Shown piece by piece: positions 18,698-28,213 of a stretch of 64,000 nucleotides of DNA. Where the stretch lies: contig JAPPHB010000132.1 of the NCBI GenBank assembly GCA_028821195.1, forward strand, positions 37,508 through 101,507, read 5' to 3'. The notes under the pieces are model-generated. The model saw only the letters and a list, made by a program, of their open reading frames with translations, had not been told where the DNA came from and made no database searches. Made by a program: the position numbers and the translations under genes. This stretch comes from Gammaproteobacteria bacterium (GTDB lineage Bacteria; Gemmatimonadota; Gemmatimonadetes; Longimicrobiales; Gaopeijiaceae). The stretch's first letter is position 1. Each line of letters begins with the position of its first letter.

Positions 18698-21600
18698 GTG
18701 ACGCCCGCTGATGCCACGATGAACGGCGTTTCCTCCTTGCTCAGAGGCCTCCTGCGGGCTGGGTCACGACAGTCCGCCGTGTCGGCGCTGTTGTGGTTGA
18801 GCGTGGCGGCGCTGGCGATATGGACACGCTGGTCCGCGCCCGGATGGCTGCTGGTGAGTGCGCTGGCGGCTGTTCCGGGCGTGCTCCGGATGTTGTCCCG
18901 CCGGTCCGGTCGCGATCGCTGGACGTTCGCCGCCGCCCTTGTCCTTCTGGCCGCGATCGCGAGCGGAATGCTGGGTTCCGCGCGCTTCGCACTGGTGGCC
19001 GACGACTGGGATCGTTTCCGGAGCGGACGCGAGGCCCGCCTGGAAGCGGTCCTGGACCGGCGCTTCGAGACCTTGATCGACCACGGTACGGCAGCAGTCT
19101 CCCGGGTCGCCGGCCGGGAGTTGGACGGAGGCTCGCCCGGCTACTGGGCGTTTCTGGAAGACGTCCGGCGCGAAGCCGACCTGCATGCCATCGCGGTATT
19201 CGACGCGCGCACGGACCTCGTCGCCTGGGCGGGCAATCACCAGGGGGTTGTGCCCCTCGATGCCCGCTCGGGCTGGGACCGGTACGTATTCGGGCAAGGC
19301 CCGGTCTACAGCTATCTGTACTTCACCGAACGCATCGGCGCGAGCGGCGCGACGGCGGTGGCCGCCGCGCTGCTCCAGAGCGACATGCCTCCCGACGTAC
19401 CCGACGAAGAGGCCGCCTTCGCCACGCGATTCGGGTCCGACATCGGAAGGGCGATCCGGATCACGCACTCCGAACAGGCGACGGGTCCCGCCATACGCGA
19501 CTTCAACTGGCAGGAGCGGACGCTTTTTTCCATCTCCTCCGAGGAGGTGACGCAGGGGGAGGCGTTCGAGTCGGTTCGGAGGGCATGGAGCCGGGTGGTC
19601 GCCGGCCTCGCGGTAACGGCCTGGTTGCTGCTGCTCATCGGCCTCAGGGCCAAGCCATATCACGCCGTCCTGGCCGCGGCGACCCTGGCCCTGTTGGCGA
19701 TCGTGCTGCCGTTCGGCGACCTGCTGGGCGTCTCCGGACTGTTTTCGCCAGCTCGCTTCCTTCTCCCCGGGACCACCGAGGGCACGCTGGGCCGCGTGTT
19801 GGCACTCGGGCTGGCGGGGGCGTTCATCGCGGGACTCTTGCCCGGGGGCGTCCGCGGACGCGGCGCTCCGCTGATCGGCTCAGCTATCGCCGGCATCGGG
19901 TTCGCGGCAGTGATTCACTGGTTCTCGCTCGCGCCCACGACATCGCAACTTGGTGGTGCGACGGGCTACTGGCTGATCTATCAGTGCGCGCTGACCTCCG
20001 TGCTGGTCGTCGTGGCCGCGCTGGCGCTTCGATTCGCCACCCGGCCCGTGCCTGCGTCGGGGAGACCGGCCCTGGTCGCGGCCGGCCTGCTTCTGGCGCT
20101 GGTGCTCAGCCTGCTGGTGCACAGCGTGTCCCTCGGTTTGCCTCCCGCCCCCGCCTGGGCTGGTGTCCTGTGGGCGCTCCCGGTGGCCCTGATCGGCCTG
20201 GGCCGACAACCCGCGACGACGTGGCGCGGCTCGGTTGCAACGGGGGCGGCCGCGGTCCTGCTCGCCGCAAGCGCAGCGCTGCCGTTCACCTGGGGCGGGC
20301 GCGTCGCGGCGCAGCGGGAGGTCGCCGAGCAACGTCTTTCGACCCTCGGGAACCAGGTCAATCCCTATCTGCAGTTTCTCCTCGAGGGATTGTCCGAGAG
20401 AACGGACTCCCTGTTCGAGAGCGGGGCCCGCGGCACCGGACTCCTCTACGGCACCTGGCGTGCGAGCGGTCTCGCCCAGGAGGGAGTCGCCGTCTGGATC
20501 GACCGCTGGACTCCCGGCGGACTGCCCAGCGACGCCTTGCGTATCGGCGTCTCCGATCCCCGTCCCTCGATCGTGGACGACTATCTGGACGAGGCTGCGC
20601 TCGGAGCCAGAGTACTGCAACTTCAGTCGGAGGAGGTACACTACCTCGGTCTCGCGGTGCTGCCGGACCGATCGGTGATCACCGTCGCTGTGCCCCCGCG
20701 GCGAGGCTTCAGCACGGCCCTCTTCCCGGATGTCCCCTTCGGGCGGGACCGGGCGGACGAGGGGACCGTCACCCTGCTGCCGCTCAACGAGGACGATCCG
20801 TCGCCGACGCGGGAGGCCCCGCGGTGGGAGCGGACCTCCCAGGGATGGCAGGGCGAGCACACCATCCTGTTCCCCGAGGGATGGTACAACGCACACTACG
20901 AGGTGGAACTCCCGGGGGCGGCCGTGCTCGTGGCGGGAACCGTGCTCGTCCTCCTGCTCGACCTGCTGATCGTGGCCGGTCTGTGGGGCGTTGGCTGGTG
21001 CAGCAGCCGGGGACTCCCGCGCGCGCCAATGCGGCTGGGTCCCGGGGCGGGCCGCAGCTTTCGGGTGCAGGTCACGTTCGCCCTGTTCCTGTTCTTTCTC
21101 ATCCCCGCCTTCGCGTTTGCCGCCATCGCCTCCAGGACCCTGGACCGGGCCGTGGGTCGAACCGCCGAAGCGCTGGCGGACCGCGCGGTGGCGGACGCCG
21201 CCGAGGACTTCCTCGCCCTGCAGGGGCAGGTGGGACTGCTGCCCACCAGCACCGGCACGGTCCTCCTTCTGTATCAGGACGGCGAGCTGATCCGAAGCTC
21301 CCGGCCGGCGTTCCTCGAACTGGGCGTCCAGTATTCCTGGCTGCCCGCGCAGGTCCATCGCTCGCTCGAAGATGGAGAAGCGGTGCTCGTGCACGCGAAC
21401 GTGCGTCGCTGGGGCGGGGAATATGTGCTTGCGTATCGGCGGCTTCAGACCGGACAGGTGCTGGCCTCGGCGGCCCCGCTGGATGCCGGCGCGACGGCGT
21501 TCGAGCAGAACGATCTGATCCTGCTGCTGGCGTTCGCCGTCGTCACCGGGATCGCACTGTCGCTTGGGCTGGCGCTGCTGGTGGGCCGTCGGCTGGCGAA

Positions 21601-22873
21601 CCCCATTCGCACTCTGCGGCTGGCGTCGGAGCGAGTGGGGGAGGGGAACCTCGAGGTGCGGTTGCCGGAGACGCGGACCGATGAGTTCGGCACCGTCTTC
21701 CTGGCGTTCAACCGAATGGTGCAGCGGCTTCATCGGGCGCGCGGCGCCCTGGTGCGCACCACGCAGCGCACGCAGGCCATCGTGGACGAGGCGGCGACCG
21801 GGGTGATCGCGCTGAATCAGGCGGGGGCGGTAACCCTGGTGAACCCGCAGGCCCAGGCGCTGCTGGGAGCCTCGGTAGGGCGGGGAGAGCCGCTGCCGGC
21901 GACCCCGGGACTTGCGCGCGACCTGTCGCGCTGGGTAGAGCGCTTCTACCGCGACGGGGGCGAGGGAGCCGATCACGAATTCGAGTTGCCCGGAACCGAA
22001 CTCGCAGCAGCCGCTCCCGGTTCCCGGGACTCTTCGCGCAGAGTGCGGGTGCGGGCACGCCGCATCACCCGCGACGGTCGGCCGCGGGGGGCCGTGCTGA
22101 GCCTGGAGGACGTGACCGACGAGCTGCGCAGCGAGCGTATCGTGGCGTGGGGACAGATGGCTCGTCAGGTGGCCCACGAAGTCAAGAATCCGCTTACGCC
22201 GATCAAGCTGAGCATCGAGCACGTCCGTCGAGCCTGGCACGATCGTCGGCGCGATTTCTCGGAGATTCTCGAGCGCAACGTGGAGTCGATCCTTCGGGAA
22301 ATCGATCGGCTCGCCGAGATTGCCCGCAGCTTCTCGCGCTACGGCTCCCCCAGGAAGGCGAGCGAACTCCCCCTGGAAGGCATGCACCTGGACAGGGCGG
22401 TAGAGGAGATCCTCGCGCTCTACCAGAGCAACGAGCAGGGGATCGTCATCGACACCGCCTTCCCGGCCGCCCTCCCCCGGGTCCGCGCCCGGGAGTCCGA
22501 GTTCAAGGAGGTCCTGATCAACCTGCTCGAGAACGCGCGGGAAGCCGTCAAGCCCAGCGGCCACGTCCACATCGGGGCTTCCGTCGAGGATGGGGGCGTG
22601 TGCCTTCAGGTCAGCGACGACGGCCGCGGCATCGAACCGGAGCTCCTGGGTCGCATCTTCGAACCGAGATTCTCAACCAGCTCCACCGGCACGGGTCTCG
22701 GCCTCGCAATAGTGCAGCGTCTGGTGCGCTCCTGGGGTGGCCGGGTGTGGGCGGAGAGCACGCCCCGGGTAGGCACGACGATGTCCATTCGCTTTGTGGC
22801 GTGGGAGCCGGGGCCGCGTACGCTGGTCTCGGCCGCAGGCACTGGACGGACGATGTCGAACCCGCAAGATTGA
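18698..22873 (+). CDS. Very large NtrY-like multi-TM sensor histidine kinase
   Basis: ~1391 aa; many TM segments, HAMP ('NPIRTLRLASERVGEGNLEVRLPETRTDEFGTVFLAFNRMVQRL'), PAS-like region, HisKA 'WGQMARQVAHEVKNPLTPIKLSIEHVRRAW', HATPase 'INLLENAREAVKPSG...VSDDGRGIEPELLGRIFEPRFSTSSTGTGLGLAIVQRLVRSWGG'. Start could be ATG at 18719. Confidence 0.92.
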   Translation: MTPADATMNGVSSLLRGLLRAGSRQSAVSALLWLSVAALAIWTRWSAPGWLLVSALAAVPGVLRMLSRRSGRDRWTFAAALVLLAAIASGMLGSARFALVADDWDRFRSGREARLEAVLDRRFETLIDHGTAAVSRVAGRELDGGSPGYWAFLEDVRREADLHAIAVFDARTDLVAWAGNHQGVVPLDARSGWDRYVFGQGPVYSYLYFTERIGASGATAVAAALLQSDMPPDVPDEEAAFATRFGSDIGRAIRITHSEQATGPAIRDFNWQERTLFSISSEEVTQGEAFESVRRAWSRVVAGLAVTAWLLLLIGLRAKPYHAVLAAATLALLAIVLPFGDLLGVSGLFSPARFLLPGTTEGTLGRVLALGLAGAFIAGLLPGGVRGRGAPLIGSAIAGIGFAAVIHWFSLAPTTSQLGGATGYWLIYQCALTSVLVVVAALALRFATRPVPASGRPALVAAGLLLALVLSLLVHSVSLGLPPAPAWAGVLWALPVALIGLGRQPATTWRGSVATGAAAVLLAASAALPFTWGGRVAAQREVAEQRLSTLGNQVNPYLQFLLEGLSERTDSLFESGARGTGLLYGTWRASGLAQEGVAVWIDRWTPGGLPSDALRIGVSDPRPSIVDDYLDEAALGARVLQLQSEEVHYLGLAVLPDRSVITVAVPPRRGFSTALFPDVPFGRDRADEGTVTLLPLNEDDPSPTREAPRWERTSQGWQGEHTILFPEGWYNAHYEVELPGAAVLVAGTVLVLLLDLLIVAGLWGVGWCSSRGLPRAPMRLGPGAGRSFRVQVTFALFLFFLIPAFAFAAIASRTLDRAVGRTAEALADRAVADAAEDFLALQGQVGLLPTSTGTVLLLYQDGELIRSSRPAFLELGVQYSWLPAQVHRSLEDGEAVLVHANVRRWGGEYVLAYRRLQTGQVLASAAPLDAGATAFEQNDLILLLAFAVVTGIALSLGLALLVGRRLANPIRTLRLASERVGEGNLEVRLPETRTDEFGTVFLAFNRMVQRLHRARGALVRTTQRTQAIVDEAATGVIALNQAGAVTLVNPQAQALLGASVGRGEPLPATPGLARDLSRWVERFYRDGGEGADHEFELPGTELAAAAPGSRDSSRRVRVRARRITRDGRPRGAVLSLEDVTDELRSERIVAWGQMARQVAHEVKNPLTPIKLSIEHVRRAWHDRRRDFSEILERNVESILREIDRLAEIARSFSRYGSPRKASELPLEGMHLDRAVEEILALYQSNEQGIVIDTAFPAALPRVRARESEFKEVLINLLENAREAVKPSGHVHIGASVEDGGVCLQVSDDGRGIEPELLGRIFEPRFSTSSTGTGLGLAIVQRLVRSWGGRVWAESTPRVGTTMSIRFVAWEPGPRTLVSAAGTGRTMSNPQD

Positions 22874-22985
22874 GTGCGGACCGGCCCGGAGTTGGCCAGG
22901 TTCGCGACCACGGCCTGCACATCACCCCGATCCCCGGCACATCATCCCCATCCGCGATTCCGCCACGAACATACTTGAGTCCCCC

Positions 22986-23573
22986 ATGCAGCCCCCGGGG
23001 GCGGGACCCTCACTCGCGCAGCTCGACCCCGTCGAAATGCAGGCCTGGGTGATCGCCAGGAGCGACAAGATCGTCGCCCGCTGGCTCTCCGAGGTCACCA
23101 AGCGGTTTGAACGGCGACCGCAACAGCTGGTCGAACTGCTCCGCGATTTCTACGAGACCTTCGTCAGCATCCTTCCCGAAATCCTGGGGCCGTACCGGCG
23201 CAGGGTGCGGCCGGTCTGGCAGGAAGCCGCCAATCTCTACGGCGAACTCGCGGCCGAGCGGGGGTTGGTGGCCGGTGAGGTCATCGAGGAGTTTCAGGTT
23301 CTTCGCGTGTCCCTCATCAGGGTCCTCTACGCGGAGCCGCGCATGCCCCCGGACGTGGTGCCGGGGATGCGTGAGGTGCTGCGCCTGAACCGGCTCATGG
23401 ACCAGGGCGTCACGCATGCGTCCATCGGCTATACCGACAGTCTGGTCTCCGCGCTGGTTGCCGGTCCGGGTGTTCCGGAATCGGTGACGGAGGAGTTGCT
23501 CACCCGGGTCGCTGAGCAGCTTCGCGCGATCCGAAGAGAATTCCGCGACATCGTGGGAAGCGGCCGCGGCTGA
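22986..23573 (+). CDS. RsbRD-N-like (RsbT co-antagonist N-terminal type) helical protein
   Basis: 195 aa all-helical; 'SDKIVARWLSEVTKRFERRPQQLVELLRDFYETFVSILPEILGPYRRRVRPVWQEAANLYGELAAERGLVAGEVIEEFQVLRVSLIRVLY' resembles RsbRD N-terminal domains; no STAS domain follows. Confidence 0.6.
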   Translation: MQPPGAGPSLAQLDPVEMQAWVIARSDKIVARWLSEVTKRFERRPQQLVELLRDFYETFVSILPEILGPYRRRVRPVWQEAANLYGELAAERGLVAGEVIEEFQVLRVSLIRVLYAEPRMPPDVVPGMREVLRLNRLMDQGVTHASIGYTDSLVSALVAGPGVPESVTEELLTRVAEQLRAIRREFRDIVGSGRG

Positions 23574-23578
23574 AGCCC

Positions 23579-25045
23579 ATGCGACCTTCCGACGCCGGCC
23601 TTCCGGCCCTGCCTGTCGCGGAGCTGGGAGACATGCCTCCCGAGGACTTCCTGGTCCAGGGCCGGCGCATCCTCGAATGGATCTCGGAGTACCTTGGCTC
23701 GGCCGGACGATACCCGGTTCTGGCCCGCGTGCGCCCGGGCGAGGTGCGTGCCTCGCTGGCGCCTTCTCCTCCGCGAGAGGGCGAGTCCCTGGACGACATC
23801 CTGCGCGACTTCGAGGAGCGGGTGGTTCCGGGCCTTACGCACTGGAATCATCCGGGCTTCCTGGCGTACTTCGCCAATACGGCTTCCTCCCCGGCCATAC
23901 TTGGCGAACTGCTGGCCACGGCGGTCAACGCAAACGCCATGATCTGGAGGACATCTCCCGCCGCAACCGAGGTGGAAGGCCTGACGGCGGACTGGCTCCG
24001 GCAGCTCCTCGGCCTGCCGGAGAGCTTCGCCGGATTCATCAACGACACGGCGTCGCACAACTCCCTCTACGCGCTCGCCGCCGCTCGTGCGCGGGCGTTT
24101 CCGGAAGCGGGCGAGCAGGGGCTGCACTCTCTGCCCGCGGGACGGATCTACGCCTCGGAGCACGTCCACTCCTCCATCGACAAGGCCGTCGTCACGCTCG
24201 GGCTGGGCCGCCGGGGCGTGCGCCACCTCCCCGCCGATGACGGCTATCGCATGAAGCCGGAAGCCCTGCGCGCCGCGATCGAGGAAGACCTCGCCGCCGG
24301 GGTGCGTCCGGTGGCGGTGGTGGCCGTTGCCGGGACGACTTCGACGGCGAGCATCGATCCCCTGCCGGAGATCGCCCGCATCTGCGAGGAGCACGGGATC
24401 TGGATGCACGTCGACGCCGCGTACGCGGGCGTGGCGGCGATCGTCGAGGAGCTCCGCCCGCTGCTGGCCGGGTGGGAGCGCGCCGACTCCATCGTGCTCA
24501 ATGCCCACAAGTGGCTCTTCACGCCCATGGACTGCGCCCTTCTCTATTGCCGGCGCCCCGAGGCTCTCGCCGACGCGTTCTCCCTGGTCCCGCCCTACCT
24601 GCGCACTCCCGAAGCGGACGAGGCGCGTGACCTGATGAACTACGGCGTGGCGCTCGGCCGCAGCTTTCGCGCGCTCAAGCTCTGGTTCGTGCTGCGCTAC
24701 TTCGGCGGCCGCGGACTTGCGGACCGGCTTCGCGAACATTGTCGCCTGGCGAGCCGGTTCGCGGAGTGGGCGCAGGCTTCGGACCGGTGGCAACTGATGA
24801 GTTCGACGTTGCTGGGCCTGGTCGTCTTCCGATACCGCGATCCCGAAATGGGACTCGACCGGAACAACCAGGCCAACGAGCGCATCCTCGACGCGGTCAA
24901 CGCCTCCGGAGACGTCTTCCTGTCGCACACGATCCTCGATGGGCGCTACGTTCTCCGCCTTTCCGTCGGCAACCTGCGCACCCGGCGCGAGCATGTGGAA
25001 CTGGCGTGGCGCAGGCTCGAACTGGAGGCGGCGCGGTTGAAGTAG
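23579..25045 (+). CDS. Group II pyridoxal-dependent (aromatic-type) amino acid decarboxylase
   Basis: 'THWNHPGFLAYFANTASSPAILGELLATAVNANAMIWRTSPAATEVE', 'WMHVDAAYAGVAAIVEE', PLP-Lys motif 'IVLNAHKWLFTPMDCALLYCR'. Confidence 0.92.
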   Translation: MRPSDAGLPALPVAELGDMPPEDFLVQGRRILEWISEYLGSAGRYPVLARVRPGEVRASLAPSPPREGESLDDILRDFEERVVPGLTHWNHPGFLAYFANTASSPAILGELLATAVNANAMIWRTSPAATEVEGLTADWLRQLLGLPESFAGFINDTASHNSLYALAAARARAFPEAGEQGLHSLPAGRIYASEHVHSSIDKAVVTLGLGRRGVRHLPADDGYRMKPEALRAAIEEDLAAGVRPVAVVAVAGTTSTASIDPLPEIARICEEHGIWMHVDAAYAGVAAIVEELRPLLAGWERADSIVLNAHKWLFTPMDCALLYCRRPEALADAFSLVPPYLRTPEADEARDLMNYGVALGRSFRALKLWFVLRYFGGRGLADRLREHCRLASRFAEWAQASDRWQLMSSTLLGLVVFRYRDPEMGLDRNNQANERILDAVNASGDVFLSHTILDGRYVLRLSVGNLRTRREHVELAWRRLELEAARLK

Positions 25046-25192
25046 AGACGGGGCTGCGGCGGCATCCGTGCGCCCGTTGCGGCCATCTCGCAGGCTCGTT
25101 ATCTAATGGGGGGTTTTTCCCCGGGGGACGGCGGCGGGACGCGTCTCCGGACCCGCAAGAGGGCACATTCTGACATTCCAGCGGAGAGGCGG

Positions 25193-26341
25193 ATGAGGGT
25201 TTGCGTACTGCGGGAGAGCCGCGCGGGAGAGCGCCGGGTGGCGCTGGTTCCCGCTGAAGTCGCCGCGTTGGCGAAGGTGGGCATCCAGGTCGCGGTGGAG
25301 TCCGGTGCGGGAGAGGAGGCCTCCTTCCTCGACGATGCCTTCCGCGAGGCGGGCGCATCGGTGTGCGAGAGTGCCGCCCAGGCGCTCGAAGGCAGCGACG
25401 TGGTCGTGAAGATCAACCCGCCTTCCATCGGCGCCAACGGAAGCGCCGACGAAGTCGCCGCCCTCCCCGAAGGCATCGTGCTCATCTCCTTCGTCTCTCC
25501 TGTAGCGAACCTGGAGCTCGTACGCCGGCTGGCGGATGCCCGCGTGACGACGCTGGCCATGGACCAGGTGCCCCGCATCACGCGGGCTCAGAAGATGGAT
25601 GCCCTCTCCTCCCAGGCCACGGTGGCCGGCTATCGCGCTTCGCTGCTCGCGGCGACCCACCTGGGCAAGTTCCTGCCCATGTTCATGACCGCGGCAGGCA
25701 CCATACCCCCCGGCAAGGTCCTGATTCTCGGCGCCGGCGTGGCCGGCCTTCAGGCAATCGCGACCGCTCGCCGCCTGGGCGCCGTGGTCGAAGCCTTCGA
25801 CATCCGCCCCGCGGTCAAGGAACAGGTCGAGAGCCTGGGCGCCAAATTCCTGGAGGCCGAGCTGGACGAGTCCGCCGAGGACGAGGGCGGCTACGCACGC
25901 GCGCTGTCGGAGGAAAAGCACCAGCAGGAGCTCGAGCTGATCGGCGGCCGGCTGCCGGACATGGACGCGGTCATCACCACCGCCAACATCCCCGGTGCGC
26001 GGGCGCCGGTGCTCATCACCTCGGCCATGGTTGCGACCATGCGTCCCGGATCGGTCATCATCGATCTCGCGGGCGAATCCGGCGGCAACTGCGAGTTGAG
26101 CGAGCACGGAACGGTGGTGGTCCACGACGGGGTGATCATCGCCGCCCCGGACAACCTTCCCAGCGAACTGCCCACGCACGCCAGCCAGATGTATGCGCGC
26201 AACGTGACCTCCTTTCTCCACGACATCGTCGAGGACGGGGAACTCAAGCTCGACTTCGACGACGAGGTGGTCTCCGGTTCGTGCGTGACGCACGACGGCG
26301 AGGTCGTGCACGCCCGCGCTCTGGAGCGTATGTCGAATTGA
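25193..26341 (+). CDS. pntAA: NAD(P) transhydrogenase subunit alpha part 1 (dehydrogenase domain)
   Basis: 'MRVCVLRESRAGERRVALVPAEVAALAKVGIQVAVESGAG', 'VLILGAGVAGLQAIATARRLGAVVEAFDIRPAVKEQVESLGAKFLE'; followed by the TM subunit and PntB. Confidence 0.95.
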   Translation: MRVCVLRESRAGERRVALVPAEVAALAKVGIQVAVESGAGEEASFLDDAFREAGASVCESAAQALEGSDVVVKINPPSIGANGSADEVAALPEGIVLISFVSPVANLELVRRLADARVTTLAMDQVPRITRAQKMDALSSQATVAGYRASLLAATHLGKFLPMFMTAAGTIPPGKVLILGAGVAGLQAIATARRLGAVVEAFDIRPAVKEQVESLGAKFLEAELDESAEDEGGYARALSEEKHQQELELIGGRLPDMDAVITTANIPGARAPVLITSAMVATMRPGSVIIDLAGESGGNCELSEHGTVVVHDGVIIAAPDNLPSELPTHASQMYARNVTSFLHDIVEDGELKLDFDDEVVSGSCVTHDGEVVHARALERMSN

Positions 26342-26362
26342 CCCCAACCCAGCGGAGAACCC

Positions 26363-26650
26363 ATGGGTGAGTTGATGATCGGTCTCTATGTGTTCGTTCT
26401 GGCCGTGATGGTCGGATTCGAAGTCATCACCAAGGTGCCCCCGACGCTGCACACGCCGCTCATGTCGGGAGCCAACGCGATCTCCGGCATCGCCGTCATC
26501 GGCGCACTGGTGGTGGCCGCCCAGGCGGGCGAAACCACCGGGCAGGTGCTCGGCGTGGCGGCGATCGTCATGGCGATGGTCAACGTGGTCGGCGGCTTCA
26601 TGGTCACCGACCGCATGCTCGAGATGTTCAAGCCCGGTCAGAAGAAGTAG
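26363..26650 (+). CDS. pntAB: NAD(P) transhydrogenase subunit alpha part 2 (TM domain)
   Basis: 95 aa; 'VLAVMVGFEVITKVPPTLHTPLMSGANAISGIAVIGALV', 'VNVVGGFMVTDRML'. Confidence 0.95.
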   Translation: MGELMIGLYVFVLAVMVGFEVITKVPPTLHTPLMSGANAISGIAVIGALVVAAQAGETTGQVLGVAAIVMAMVNVVGGFMVTDRMLEMFKPGQKK

Positions 26651-26735
26651 CGTCGGGCGCTGACCGCCCGGGCGGGTCCTGCGCGCCCGCCACCCGGCAA
26701 ACTCCCATGCATACCCGGATTTCCGAGGAGTCACG

Positions 26736-28121
26736 GTGAACCCCGATACCCTGCTGCAACTCGTCTACCTTCTTTCCGCGACCCTCTTCGTGTTCGGGCT
26801 CAAGCGGCTGGGCTCGCCCGCCACCGCCCGGCAGGGCAACCGCATGGCCGCACTCGCCATGCTCATCGCCATCGTCGCGACCCTGGTCGAGCAGGAGATC
26901 CTCAACTGGCAGCTCATTGCCCTCGGGATCATCCTGGGATCGCTCGCGGGTGCAATCGCGGCGCGCACGGTCAGGATGACCGACATGCCGCAAATGGTGG
27001 GGATCTTCAACGGGCTCGGCGGCGGGGCCTCCGGAGTCGTGGCGGCGGCCGAGTTCTTCCGGCTGGGCGGGGGGGACCTCGGCGTGGAGGCGGGGGTCAC
27101 CATTCTCCTGTCCACCCTGATCGGAACGGTGACGCTCTCGGGCAGCTTCATCGCCTTCGGCAAGCTGCAGCGCTTCATTTCCGGGGCGCCGCTCACGTTC
27201 CCCTTCTCGAGGACCCTGAACGCCGTACTCTTTGTCGCGATTCTGGTCATCGCCGCGATGCAGGTGACGGGTGGGGCGACGGTGACGATGTATCTGGTGC
27301 TCACCGGGCTCGCCCTCGTGCTGGGGATCCTGCTGGTCAGCCCCATTGGCGGGGCCGACATGCCGGTCGTGATCTCGCTCCTGAACTCGTACTCGGGCCT
27401 GGCGGCGTCGGCGGCCGGATTCGTGCTCGGCAACATGATCCTGATCATCTCGGGGGCGCTGGTGGGCGCCGCCGGGTTGATCCTCACCAACCTCATGTGC
27501 AAGGCGATGAACCGGTCGCTGGCCAACGTCGCCTTCGGCGCCTTCGGCGCGGCCGATTCGACCGGCGGCAGAATCACTCCCGGAGAAGGGAAGACCGTAC
27601 GGGACGTGGACGCCGAACAGGCAGCCATGGTGCTCGCGTACGCCCAGTCGGTGATCGTCGTTCCCGGCTACGGCCTCGCGGTGGCTCAGGCGCAGCACGA
27701 CATCCGCAAGCTTTCGGACCTGCTTCAGGAACGCGGCGTCACCGTCAAGTTTGCCATTCATCCGGTGGCGGGGCGCATGCCCGGGCACATGAACGTGCTG
27801 CTTGCGGAAGCCGACGTGCCCTACACCCAGCTCTTCGACCTGGACGAGATCAACGACGAATTCAGCACCACCGACGTGGCCCTGATCGTGGGAGCCAACG
27901 ACGTGGTGAATCCCGACGCTCGTGATCCCTCCTCCGTGATCGCCGGCATGCCCATTCTCGACGTCGATCGGGCGCGCAACGTCATCGTCATGAAGAGGAG
28001 TCTCAGCCCGGGCTTCGCCGGGATCGACAACCCGCTCTTCTATCTCGACCGGACGATGATGTTCTTCGGCGACGCCAAGGGTTCGATGGTGGACCTGGTC
28101 CGCGAGACCAAGGAGGTCTGA
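26736..28121 (+). CDS. pntB: NAD(P) transhydrogenase subunit beta
   Basis: 'VYLLSATLFVFGLKRLGSPATARQGN', 'MPQMVGIFNGLGGGAS', 'VIVVPGYGLAVAQAQHDIRKLSDLLQERGVTVKFAIHPVAGRMPGHMNVLLAEADVPY'. Confidence 0.97.
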   Translation: MNPDTLLQLVYLLSATLFVFGLKRLGSPATARQGNRMAALAMLIAIVATLVEQEILNWQLIALGIILGSLAGAIAARTVRMTDMPQMVGIFNGLGGGASGVVAAAEFFRLGGGDLGVEAGVTILLSTLIGTVTLSGSFIAFGKLQRFISGAPLTFPFSRTLNAVLFVAILVIAAMQVTGGATVTMYLVLTGLALVLGILLVSPIGGADMPVVISLLNSYSGLAASAAGFVLGNMILIISGALVGAAGLILTNLMCKAMNRSLANVAFGAFGAADSTGGRITPGEGKTVRDVDAEQAAMVLAYAQSVIVVPGYGLAVAQAQHDIRKLSDLLQERGVTVKFAIHPVAGRMPGHMNVLLAEADVPYTQLFDLDEINDEFSTTDVALIVGANDVVNPDARDPSSVIAGMPILDVDRARNVIVMKRSLSPGFAGIDNPLFYLDRTMMFFGDAKGSMVDLVRETKEV

Positions 28122-28213
28122 CGCACGCGGGTTGCCGCTCGTCCGGCACGACTTCTGCAGGGAGGTTTCCCGGAGCCCTCCCGGGACGATCCCCGGCGGG
28201 GCACCGGTCCCTG

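Noticed and set aside
18793-21684. 963-aa open frame in another frame of the large kinase gene, with an 896-aa antisense frame (19880-22570)
   Set aside because: High-GC coding sequence suppresses stops in alternative frames. The alternative translations are Arg/Gly/Pro-rich with no family motifs, whereas the 18698-22873 frame has clear HAMP/HisKA/HATPase motifs.
25193-28121. Split alpha subunit of NAD(P) transhydrogenase
   Set aside because: Three-gene pnt operons are common in bacteria; ordinary variation.
28168-28186. TCCCGG/CCGGGA stem-loop after pntB as a terminator
   Set aside because: No T-tract follows and similar short GC hairpins are frequent here; not reported as a feature.
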